64,000 nt of DNA from Herbidospora sakaeratensis (lineage in GTDB: Bacteria; Actinomycetota; Actinomycetes; Streptosporangiales; Streptosporangiaceae), in the NCBI RefSeq assembly GCF_001570525.1, contig NZ_BBXC01000031.1:1-64000 (forward strand), written 5' to 3'. Positions 9,619 through 16,464 of this stretch are shown here, piece by piece (position 1 is the stretch's first letter; every line of letters begins with the position of its first letter). The position numbers and the translations under genes are program-made. Under the pieces are notes generated by a model. It made no database searches. It saw only the letters and a program-made list of their open reading frames with translations, and was not told the origin of the DNA.

Positions 9619-10167
9619 CGGCGGTACTCCAAGGGGATCGGTGGCGGGGTCACCGTACAGAGACGGCGTGTCACCACGGCGGTGTATGACCGAATCGGTT
9701 GGTCTGTGGACAAGCCCGCATCCCTGTGGGTAACCCTGTGGATAACTCGCGGGTGTTCAGGAAGGGCGTACAACGGCGCCGTGGCTGCCAAGTGGGGCCT
9801 TTGCCGGGTTCTCTCGCGCCGGATCCACCACGTTCACCTGGCGTTTCTGTGGAAAACCAGGAGGTTCGTCCACAGGGGCCGGGAGCTTCGGGCGACATAT
9901 ACCGAAATTCCATATCCGTTGTGGTTGTGACCGGCTCCAGTGTTATACGAAAGAGGCTGGGGTAATTGTGGCCTTTGTGGCCAGTGGGACTTGTCGACCC
10001 GTCTACCTGGGAAAACGGGAGATGATGCCGTTCTCTTTGACGGCGTGACCTATAACCGATAAGCATGGCTCGCCATTTTTCGGAACTCACGGGTTCGGCG
10101 ATGTCCATAATGGCGTGATATTTCGTCGCGAATCCTAAATTGCTTTTGATCTGGGAGTTCCCTGCCC
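9619..10167. other. 549-bp intergenic region holding a DnaA-box-like cluster
   Basis: No credible gene lies here; translations in all frames lack family features. It separates the divergent EccC gene and Tad operon, so it should hold both promoters. Five 9-mers like DnaA boxes lie at 9705-9874. A locally AT-richer stretch (ACATATACCGAAATTCCATA, 9893-9912) lies just beyond them. TATAACCGATAA near 10050 is a possible -10 area, but no confident promoter can be named. Confidence 0.6.
9705..9874. promoter_or_regulatory. Cluster of five DnaA-box-like sites
   Basis: On the minus strand: TTGTCCACA (9705-9713), TTACCCACA (9725-9733), TTATCCACA (9737-9745) and TTTTCCACA (9848-9856). On the plus strand: TCGTCCACA (9866-9874). 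The first is the preferred actinobacterial box, the third is the classical E. coli box, and the other two differ from the pattern by little. The first three lie within 41 bp. No dnaA, dnaN or other oriC-flanking gene is nearby, so a regulatory or titration site is more likely than the chromosomal origin. Confidence 0.55.
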
Positions 10168-10869
10168 ATGAGGACCAGCGAGAAGCCCGTCCGGGACGCC
10201 CCCCGTCCCGTCAACGGCTCCCCCGTCGATCGGCCCACCCTCTCCGGACCGGCCTCGCGCAAGCTGCCGGTGCCACCACGGGAGCGCAAACCCGCGCTCG
10301 CGGCCGTCGCCGTGCTCCTCATCATCGGCGGCGCCCTCACCAGCACCCTCCTCGTCATGCGCAGCGGCGACCGCGTCTCGGCCGTCGGCGTCGCCGAGCA
10401 GATCGGCGCCGGGCAGCAGATCCCGGTCGCCGCGCTGCGCGAGGTGCAGATCGCCGACACCGGGATCGCCTACGTCCCCTGGCGCCACCGCGACCAGGTC
10501 ACCAAGACCTTCGCCGCCGTCACCCTGCTGCCCGGCACGCTGCTGACCGAGACGATGGTCACCACCGACAGCGAGGAGGTCGGGCCCAACCGGGCCCGCG
10601 TCGGGCTCTCGCTCAAGGCGGGGCAGTATCCGTCGGGGCTGACCGCCGGCGACGTCGTCCAGGTCATCTACGTGCCGGGCAACGCGCGGGCCGGTGCCGT
10701 GCCGCAGAAGGTGCTGGTGCCCTCCGCGCGCGTGCACAGCGTCGGATCGTCGGAGCGCGGCGCGTCCGGGCTGGTGACCGTGATCGTCGACGCCTCGCTC
10801 TCGCCGCAGGTCGCGGCGTTCGCCTCGACCGGGGAGATCGCCCTGGCGGTGCTCCCGGGGGCCAGGTAG
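10168..10869 (+). CDS. cpaB: SAF-domain protein, CpaB/RcpC-like Flp pilus assembly factor
   Basis: The 233-residue product has a basic, Pro-rich cytoplasmic N-terminus and one membrane segment (ALAAVAVLLIIGGALTSTLLVM, about 44-65). An outward SAF domain follows (VGVAEQIGAGQQIPVAALREVQI...LLPGTLLTETMV). SAF proteins of the CpaB/RcpC family stand at the head of many Tad loci and are thought to act at the cell surface during pilus assembly. It is the first gene of a twelve-gene run, with the next gene four bases after its stop. GGGAG about eleven bases upstream of ATG 10168 supports the start. Confidence 0.85.
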   Translation: MRTSEKPVRDAPRPVNGSPVDRPTLSGPASRKLPVPPRERKPALAAVAVLLIIGGALTSTLLVMRSGDRVSAVGVAEQIGAGQQIPVAALREVQIADTGIAYVPWRHRDQVTKTFAAVTLLPGTLLTETMVTTDSEEVGPNRARVGLSLKAGQYPSGLTAGDVVQVIYVPGNARAGAVPQKVLVPSARVHSVGSSERGASGLVTVIVDASLSPQVAAFASTGEIALAVLPGAR

Positions 10870-10872
10870 CCG

Positions 10873-11613
10873 ATGGCGCTGATCGTGCTCGCCGCCGACA
10901 AGGGCGCGCCCGGGGTCACCACCGCGGCGACCGCCCTGGGGGCCGTGTGGCCGCGTCCGGTGCTGCTGGCCGAGTGCGACCCCTCCGGGGGAGACCTCGC
11001 CTACCGGCTGCCGGCGGCCGAGGGCGGGGTGCTCAACCCGGCCCGCGGCCTGCTCAGCCTCGGCGCGGTCGCCCGGCGCGGGCTCTATCCCGACCAGGTG
11101 TACGAACACACCCAGCGGCTCGTCGGCGGTCTCGACGTGCTGGCCGGGCTCACCAACGGCGAGCAGGCGGCCGGGCTGACCTGGCTCTGGGGGCCACTGG
11201 GGCGCTCGTTCGCCGCGCTCGACCACGCCGACGTGCTGGCCGACTGCGGGCGGCTGGGCGTACAGCCCGCGATCAACGAGCTGGTCGACGAGGCCGACCA
11301 GGTGATCCTGTTCACCCGGGCCAGCCTCGACCACGTCGCCCACCTGCGTGAACGCCTCACCCTGCTGAAACGCCGGGTGGGCGTGGTCGTGGTCGCCGAC
11401 CCGCGCAACTACCGGCCCTCCCTCGACGAGGTGCGGCGCATCGTGTCGGGCTGGGACGTCTCCTTCGTCGGCGGCATCGCCTACGACCCCAAGGGCGCCG
11501 AGTTGCTGCGCGGCGAATGGGGCGGCCGGCTGGAGCGCAGCCCGCTCATCCGGACCGCCCGCGAACTCGCCGGGCGGCTGGCCGGCCACCTCCAGAAGAA
11601 GGTGGCCCAGTGA
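10873..11613 (+). CDS. MinD/ParA-like ATPase, TadZ/CpaE-type pilus localisation factor (degenerate P-loop)
   Basis: The 246-residue product has the MinD/ParA fold start MALIVLAADKGAPGVTTAAT. The deviant Walker A keeps the first signature Lys, but the second Lys is Val (KGAPGVTT instead of KGGxGKTT). CDPSGGDLAYRLP gives the switch region and DCGRLG the Walker B-like site. Tad loci usually encode such a protein (TadZ/CpaE) to place the pilus machine at the pole. Without the P-loop Lys, ATP hydrolysis may be weak or absent, as in atypical TadZ proteins. The next gene begins at GTG 11610, overlapping this stop. Confidence 0.8.
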   Translation: MALIVLAADKGAPGVTTAATALGAVWPRPVLLAECDPSGGDLAYRLPAAEGGVLNPARGLLSLGAVARRGLYPDQVYEHTQRLVGGLDVLAGLTNGEQAAGLTWLWGPLGRSFAALDHADVLADCGRLGVQPAINELVDEADQVILFTRASLDHVAHLRERLTLLKRRVGVVVVADPRNYRPSLDEVRRIVSGWDVSFVGGIAYDPKGAELLRGEWGGRLERSPLIRTARELAGRLAGHLQKKVAQ

Positions 11614-12914
11614 TCGACCACACGCTCGTCAAACGGTTCCGCCAGGAGGTCGGCGACCGGCTGGCCCACCAGCGGCGGCTCGACCAGGCCGGCGGCGTCC
11701 CGCCGATGAGCGGCGAGGACGAACGCCAGTTCGCCCGCGCCCTGATCGCCCAGGTCCTCGAGGAGTTCGCGCGCGGCGAGATCGGCGTCGGCCGCACCCC
11801 GCCGACGGTCGACGAGGAGGAGGCCCTCGCGGCCGGCATCCACGCCGCCCTGTTCGGCGTCGGCCGCCTCCAGCCGCTCCTCGACGACCCCGAGGTCGAG
11901 AACATCGACATCAACGGCTGCGACCGGGTCTTCGTCAGCTACGCCGACGGCCAGGAGCTCAGCCACGAGCCGGTCGCCGAGTCCGACGAGGAGCTGATCG
12001 AGCTCATCCAGATCCTCGCGGCCTACTCGGGCCTGTCGTCGCGCCCCTTCGACACCGCCAACCCCCAGCTCGACCTGCGCCTGCCCGACGGGTCGCGGTT
12101 GTCGGCGGTCATGGACGTCGCCGTGCGGCCCGCGATCTCGATCCGGCGGGCCCGGCTGGGCAAGGTGTTCCTGACCGACCTGGTCGGCAACGGCACGCTG
12201 ACGCCCGACCTGGCCCGCTTCCTCGCGGCGGCCGTGCAGGCCCGCAAGAACATCATGATCGCCGGCTCGACCAACGCCGGGAAGACGACCCTGCTGCGGG
12301 CCATCGCCAACGAGATCCCCGTCCACGAACGCCTGATCACCGTCGAACGCGCCCTCGAACTCGGCCTCGACCAGTTCCCCGAGCTGCACCCCAACGTGGT
12401 CGCCTTCGAGCAGCGGCTGCCCAACTCCGAGGGCCAGGGCGAGATCACCATGGCCGAGCTGGTGCGCCGCTCGCTGCGCATGAACCCCTCGCGGGTCATC
12501 GTCGGCGAGGTCCTGGGCGACGAGATCGTGACCATGCTCAACGCGATGACCCAGGGCAACGACGGCTCGTTGTCGACCATCCACGCGAACTCCTCAATGG
12601 AGGTCTTCAACCGCATCGCGACCTACGCCCTGCAGGCCGAGGAGCGGCTGCCGATCGAGGCGTCGCACATGCTCATCGCCGGGGCGATCGACTTCGTGGT
12701 GTTCATCGAGAAGCGCAACGACTACCACCGGGGCGGGGCGCTGAAGCGCTTCGTGTCCTCCGTCCGCGAGGTCGCGGGCTGCGACGGCCGTGTCCTGTCG
12801 TCGGAGATCTTCACCGCCTCGGAGGCCGGGGTGGCCGTGGCCCACGCGCCGATCGCCTGCATCGACGAACTCGTGCACCACGGCTACGTGCCGTCGGGCG
12901 GTGGCTGGTCATGA
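11610..12914 (+). CDS. tadA: Tad pilus assembly ATPase TadA/CpaF
   Basis: This is the secretion-type hexameric ATPase that powers pilus assembly. GTG 11610 overlaps the preceding stop (GTGA) and gives 434 residues; an upstream extension to 11517 would run inside the cpaE-like gene and is rejected. Motifs: Walker A AGSTNAGKTTLLRAIANEIP near residue 220, Asp box ERALELGLDQFPE, Walker B PSRVIVGEVLGDEI and the His box GSLSTIHANSS. The N-terminal region (EVENIDINGCDRVFVSYADG) is the usual CpaF N-domain. The stop overlaps the start of tadB. Confidence 0.95.
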   Translation: MIDHTLVKRFRQEVGDRLAHQRRLDQAGGVPPMSGEDERQFARALIAQVLEEFARGEIGVGRTPPTVDEEEALAAGIHAALFGVGRLQPLLDDPEVENIDINGCDRVFVSYADGQELSHEPVAESDEELIELIQILAAYSGLSSRPFDTANPQLDLRLPDGSRLSAVMDVAVRPAISIRRARLGKVFLTDLVGNGTLTPDLARFLAAAVQARKNIMIAGSTNAGKTTLLRAIANEIPVHERLITVERALELGLDQFPELHPNVVAFEQRLPNSEGQGEITMAELVRRSLRMNPSRVIVGEVLGDEIVTMLNAMTQGNDGSLSTIHANSSMEVFNRIATYALQAEERLPIEASHMLIAGAIDFVVFIEKRNDYHRGGALKRFVSSVREVAGCDGRVLSSEIFTASEAGVAVAHAPIACIDELVHHGYVPSGGGWS

Positions 12915-13792
12915 TCCCCTTCGACCCGCTCGTGATCCTGGCCGGCGCGGCCGCCGGCGGCGGCCTGTTCCTGCTGTTCCTCTCCCTGTACGGTCTGCGC
13001 CCGCGCCCCGCCTCGCCCGACAGCGGCGCCGAGCGGCTCAAGTGGTTCCAGTCGCTGACCACGCGGGGAGCCGTCGCGGCCATCGCGGGCGGGCTGACGC
13101 TGGTGGTGACCGGCTGGCCGGTCGTGGCCGTCGGCGCGGTGCTTCTGGTGATCGCCTGGAAGGGCTTCACCGGCGGCGCGGCCGAGGAACGCGCCGCGAT
13201 GAAGCGCCTCGAAGGTCTGGCCGCCTGGGCCGAGTCGCTGCGTGACACCATCGCCGGCGCGGCCGGCCTCGAACAGGCCATCCCCGCCTCGATCCGGGCC
13301 GCCGCCCCCATGCTCCAGCCCCACCTGCGCGCCCTGGTCGACCGCCTGCGCGCCCGCATGGCCCTCGGCGACGCCCTGCGCATGTTCGCCGACGAACTCG
13401 ACGACCCCTCGGCCGACCTGGTCGTGGCGGCCCTGATCCTCAACTCCCGCCTCCGGGGCCCGGGCCTGCGCGACGTGCTCTCGGCCCTGGCCGTCTCGGC
13501 CCGCGAGGAACTCGACATGCGCCGCCGCGTGGAGGCCGAACGCCGCTCGACCAGGCGCAGCGTGCAGATCGTGGTCGGCACGGCGCTGGCGTTCGCGGCC
13601 TTCCTGGTCATCGCCAACCGCGACTACGTGGCCGAATACGACTCCCTGCTCGGCCAGGCCGTGCTCGTGGTCGTGGCGGCGCTGTTCGGCGCGGGCTTCG
13701 CCTGGATGCGCCGGTTGGCCCGCTTCGACAAGCCGGGCCGGATCCTGGCCCCCTACCGCCGCCCGGAACCAGCGGAAGCGGTGACCTCATGA
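12911..13792 (+). CDS. tadB: Tad pilus inner-membrane platform protein TadB
   Basis: The 293-residue product has a T2SSF domain. Two N-terminal membrane segments (LVILAGAAAGGGLFLLFLSL and AVAAIAGGLTLVVTGWPVVAVGAVLLVIAW) precede a cytoplasmic helical domain (MKRLEGLAAWAESLRDTIAGAAGLEQAIPAS). Two more segments follow near the end (VVGTALAFAAFLVIA and AVLVVVAALFGAGFAWM). TadB and TadC form the membrane platform on which the TadA ATPase acts. ATG 12911 overlaps the tadA stop by four bases. The gene ends 199 bp before tadC, the only real gap in the operon. Confidence 0.93.
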   Translation: MIPFDPLVILAGAAAGGGLFLLFLSLYGLRPRPASPDSGAERLKWFQSLTTRGAVAAIAGGLTLVVTGWPVVAVGAVLLVIAWKGFTGGAAEERAAMKRLEGLAAWAESLRDTIAGAAGLEQAIPASIRAAAPMLQPHLRALVDRLRARMALGDALRMFADELDDPSADLVVAALILNSRLRGPGLRDVLSALAVSAREELDMRRRVEAERRSTRRSVQIVVGTALAFAAFLVIANRDYVAEYDSLLGQAVLVVVAALFGAGFAWMRRLARFDKPGRILAPYRRPEPAEAVTS

Positions 13793-13817
13793 ACGTCCTG
13801 ACCTGCCCAGGGCCTGG

Positions 13818-13853
13818 CGATATGCCGAAATCCCGGGCGCGGAAGCGCCCGGG
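13818..13853 (+). repeat. REP-like palindromic element, copy 1
   Basis: Head CGATATGCCGAAAT is followed by CC and a perfect 9-bp stem (CCCGGGCGC / GCGCCCGGG) with loop GGAA. The same head plus a hairpin of different stem sequence occurs at 23452-23490 on the other strand. This copy sits in the tadB-tadC gap and could attenuate transcription or stabilise the upstream mRNA. Confidence 0.55.
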
Positions 13854-13991
13854 TGGGCCTGTTCCCGTCAGACCGATCAGGCATGACACGGCGTGCCGGT
13901 CCTCCCGCTTGGCGCCGGGAACGTCCTTCGAACAGGGGCCGGGCGTGGCTCTGCGGCATCAGGGCCGCGCCGTCCCTCTGGAGGTGATCGC

Positions 13992-14930
13992 GTGATCGCC
14001 ACCGCATTCGCCGGGGGCGTGCTCGGGCTCGGCATTCTGCTGCTGCTCCGGGCGCTGTTCCCGCCGCGCCCCGGGCTGGCGACGCGCCTCGCGGCGCTCG
14101 ACGTCGCGCGGACCGGTGAGGACGCGCCCAGGACGCCGCTCGTCGCGCCCGACGAGGAGGTCAGCGCCTTCCGGCAGGCCCTCGGGCAGCGGCTGGCCAA
14201 GTTCTATGCCGCGCGCGGGTGGGAGGCGCGGTCGATCCGGGCCGATCTCACATTGCTGGGCAAGTCGTTCGAGGGCTTCCTGGCGACCAAGGTGCTGCTC
14301 GCCGTCTCGGGATTGCTGGCCTTCCCGCTGCTCGTCGGGTGGCTGGCGGTCATGGGGTGGGGGGTGTCGTTCCAGATTCCGCTCTGGTCGGCGCTGCTGG
14401 TCAGCGTGATCTTCTTCTTCCTGCCCGACGTCCAGATCGGCAAGGACGCGGCCGTCCGCCGCCGCGACTTCCGGCACGCCGTCGGGGCGTTCCTCGACCT
14501 GGTCGCGATGAACCTGGCCGGCGGGCGCGGGGTGCCCGAGGCGCTCATGATGGCCGTCTCCGTCGGCACCGGCAACGAGGTGAACGCCCCCGGCTCCAAC
14601 TGGGCGATGGAGCGCATCCGCGAGGCGCTCGCCAACGCCCGGATCGTCGGCATCACCCCCTGGCAGGCCCTCGGCCAGCTCGGCGACGAGATCAACGTCG
14701 ACGAGCTGAGGGACCTGTCGGCCGCCCTCGGGCTCGTCGCCGACGACGGCGCCAAGGTGCGGTCGTCGCTGACGGCCCGCGCGGCCACGCTCCGCAGGCG
14801 GGAGCTGGCCGAGATCGAGGGCAAGGCGGGCGAACGTTCGCAGTCGATGCTCGTCGCGCAGCTGCTGCTGTGCGCGGGCTTCGTGATCTTTCTCAGTTAC
14901 CCGGCCGCGATGAAAATGTTGGGATCCTGA
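13992..14930 (+). CDS. tadC: Tad pilus inner-membrane platform protein TadC
   Basis: GTG 13992 is preceded by GGAGGTGATC, a near-perfect anti-16S match; the frame extends to 13893 but without such a site. The 312-residue product has an N-terminal membrane segment (VIATAFAGGVLGLGILLLLRALF) and a central pair (VLLAVSGLLAFPLLVGWLAV and SALLVSVIFFFLPDVQIG). A T2SSF cytoplasmic domain (RDFRHAVGAFLDLVAMNLAGGRGVPEALM) precedes a last helix (MLVAQLLLCAGFVIFLSYPAAM). It pairs with TadB. The strong ribosome site suits re-initiation after the 199-bp gap. Confidence 0.92.
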   Translation: MIATAFAGGVLGLGILLLLRALFPPRPGLATRLAALDVARTGEDAPRTPLVAPDEEVSAFRQALGQRLAKFYAARGWEARSIRADLTLLGKSFEGFLATKVLLAVSGLLAFPLLVGWLAVMGWGVSFQIPLWSALLVSVIFFFLPDVQIGKDAAVRRRDFRHAVGAFLDLVAMNLAGGRGVPEALMMAVSVGTGNEVNAPGSNWAMERIREALANARIVGITPWQALGQLGDEINVDELRDLSAALGLVADDGAKVRSSLTARAATLRRRELAEIEGKAGERSQSMLVAQLLLCAGFVIFLSYPAAMKMLGS

Positions 14931-14932
14931 AC

Positions 14933-15157
14933 ATGATCGATTACCTGGTGGCGATGATCAGCGTCCGCATCCACAAGGCCAGGACGGCCCCCTCACGGGG
15001 GGCGTCGGCGGTCGAGTGGGCCATCATCACGGCGATCATCGCCGGGGTGGCGCTGGGCCTGGCCGCGCTCATCCAAGGTCTCGTCGAGTCGCGCTCGGCC
15101 GAGATCACCACGAACTTCGGCGGCGGCGAATCCGGTGGCGGCGGCGGTGGTGAGTGA
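14933..15157 (+). CDS. flp: Flp-type major pilin
   Basis: This 74-residue prepilin starts two bases after the tadC stop. The Flp-class leader has a basic N-terminus ending in TAPSRG. Cleavage is expected between G23 and A24, with the mature end ASAVEWAIITAIIAGVALGL. The conserved Glu lies at mature position +5, followed by about 20 hydrophobic residues. The C-terminus is a flexible Gly/Ser tail (NFGGGESGGGGGGE). The mature pilin of about 51 residues matches Flp pilins. The subunit would be cut by a TadV/CpaA peptidase, which is not in this window. Confidence 0.9.
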   Translation: MIDYLVAMISVRIHKARTAPSRGASAVEWAIITAIIAGVALGLAALIQGLVESRSAEITTNFGGGESGGGGGGE

Positions 15158-15597
15158 GACGTCCTGACCGGCGGGCCCACCGGCCGGACGGCGACCGCGG
15201 CGCGACCGTCATCGAGCTCGCGCTGCTCATGCCGGTCGTCCTGGTCGTGGTGCTGCTGATCGTCCAGATGGCCCTGTGGTTCCACGGGCGGCAGGTCGCC
15301 GACGCGGCCGCGCGCGAAGGAGCCAGGATCGCGCGGGCCGGCGACGACGACTGGCAGGGCGCCGCCGAGGCCAAGGCCCGGCAGATCATCCAGGCCATCG
15401 GGCCGGAGATCCTGCAGTCGGCCACGGCCACCGCGTGGGAGGACGGCGACTCGCGCGGCGTGGAGGTGACGGGCAGCGCGGTGCAGGTCGTGCCGCTGCT
15501 GCCGGAGATCTCGTTCACGATCACGGCCCGCTTCGGCGGGCCGGTGGAGTGTTTCCGGCCCGACGACGGCAGCGGGGGGTGTGCGCCGGATGGATGA
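15154..15597 (+). CDS. tadE: TadE-like pseudopilin
   Basis: GTG 15154 overlaps the pilin stop (GTGA). The 147-residue product has a basic leader and a TadE-type segment (DRGATVIELALLMPVVLVVVLLIVQMALWFHGRQVADAAAREGARIAR). This includes the processing-like G-A junction and Glu at +5. TadE and TadF are minor pilins needed for Flp fibre assembly. The extracellular domain has two Cys, which could form a disulfide. The next gene starts within its last codons. Confidence 0.87.
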   Translation: MRRPDRRAHRPDGDRGATVIELALLMPVVLVVVLLIVQMALWFHGRQVADAAAREGARIARAGDDDWQGAAEAKARQIIQAIGPEILQSATATAWEDGDSRGVEVTGSAVQVVPLLPEISFTITARFGGPVECFRPDDGSGGCAPDG

Positions 15598-15982
15598 GCA
15601 GCTGACCGACCGGGGATCGATGTCGGTCGAGACGGTCATGCTGGCGCCCGTCCTGCTGCTCTTCCTGCTGTTCCTGGTCGGCGCCGGACGTGTCGTCGAA
15701 GCTCAGGGCGAGGTCAACGGCGCCGCCCGCGACGCCGCCCGGGCCGCCTCCGTGCAGCGCGACCGCGGCGCGGCCGAGGAGGCCGCCACGTCGGCGGCCG
15801 CCGGCGCGCTCGCCGACTGCCCGCCCGAGGTGTCGATGGGCGGCACCGACTGGCAGGAGGGCGGCCAGGTCGAGGTGACCGTGACCTGCACGCTCGACCT
15901 CGACTTCCTCGGCTTCGGCGCCGCCGTGACGATCACCGGCGACTCCGTCGTGCCGCTCGAACAGTTCCGGAGGGTCGAGTGA
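15590..15982 (+). CDS. TadE/TadF-like minor pilin
   Basis: ATG 15590 is chosen because GGGGGG lies about a dozen bases upstream; GTG 15581 in the same frame is possible. The 130-residue product has the TadE-like start DRGSMSVETVMLAPVLLLFLLFLVGAGRVVEAQGEVNGAARDAARAAS. Two extracellular Cys follow (ADCPPEV and VTCTLDL). It overlaps the stop of the preceding tadE gene and its own stop overlaps the following GTG. It is a second minor pseudopilin of the fibre. Confidence 0.85.
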   Translation: MDEQLTDRGSMSVETVMLAPVLLLFLLFLVGAGRVVEAQGEVNGAARDAARAASVQRDRGAAEEAATSAAAGALADCPPEVSMGGTDWQEGGQVEVTVTCTLDLDFLGFGAAVTITGDSVVPLEQFRRVE

Positions 15983-16464
15983 GAAGGGCCGACCGGGGTT
16001 CCATGTCCACCTTCGTGGTGCTCTTCTCGGTCGCCGTCTTCCTGCTCGCGGGCCTGCTCGTCGACGGGGGCGCGGCGATCAACGCCCGGTTGCGCGCCGC
16101 CGACATCGCCGAGCAGGGCGCACGGGCGGCGGCCGACCAGATCGACGTCGAGACGCTCCGGGCGACGGGGCAGCTGCGGCTGCTCGGCGACGCCGAGGTG
16201 TGCGGCCGGGCCGGCGAGATCGTGTCCGCGCACGACGCCGACGGGGTCGCGATGGGACGGTGCACGGTCGGTGCGGGCCAGACCGAGGTGACGGTGGAGG
16301 TGAGTGTCACATGGGAAGCGTTCTTCCTGGCCGCGATCGGGTTTCCGGGCTCGGAGATGACCGCGTCGGCGACGGCCGTTCCCGAGAGCGAGACGCTGGC
16401 GGCCGGAGGCCGGCTGTGGCTCGCGTCGATGAATCCGCCTCGAAGTCGGGGAGACGGCGCGTGA
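15979..16464 (+). CDS. TadG-like (Flp-N domain) pilus-associated protein
   Basis: GTG 15979 overlaps the previous stop. The 161-residue product begins RADRGSMSTFVVLFSVAVFLLAGLLVDGGAAINARLRAADIAEQGARAAADQID, the N-terminal helix of putative Flp pilus-assembly TadG proteins. It lacks the long von Willebrand domain of full TadG, so it is a short form. An extracellular domain with two Cys follows (EVCGRAGE and GRCTVGAG). It is probably an export-dependent accessory of the Tad fibre. Confidence 0.8.
   Translation: MRRADRGSMSTFVVLFSVAVFLLAGLLVDGGAAINARLRAADIAEQGARAAADQIDVETLRATGQLRLLGDAEVCGRAGEIVSAHDADGVAMGRCTVGAGQTEVTVEVSVTWEAFFLAAIGFPGSEMTASATAVPESETLAAGGRLWLASMNPPRSRGDGA

Noticed and set aside
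9705-9912. Chromosomal origin of replication
   Set aside because: Only five boxes, and no dnaA, dnaN, recF, gyrB or parAB genes nearby; an actinobacterial oriC usually has many more boxes between dnaA and dnaN.
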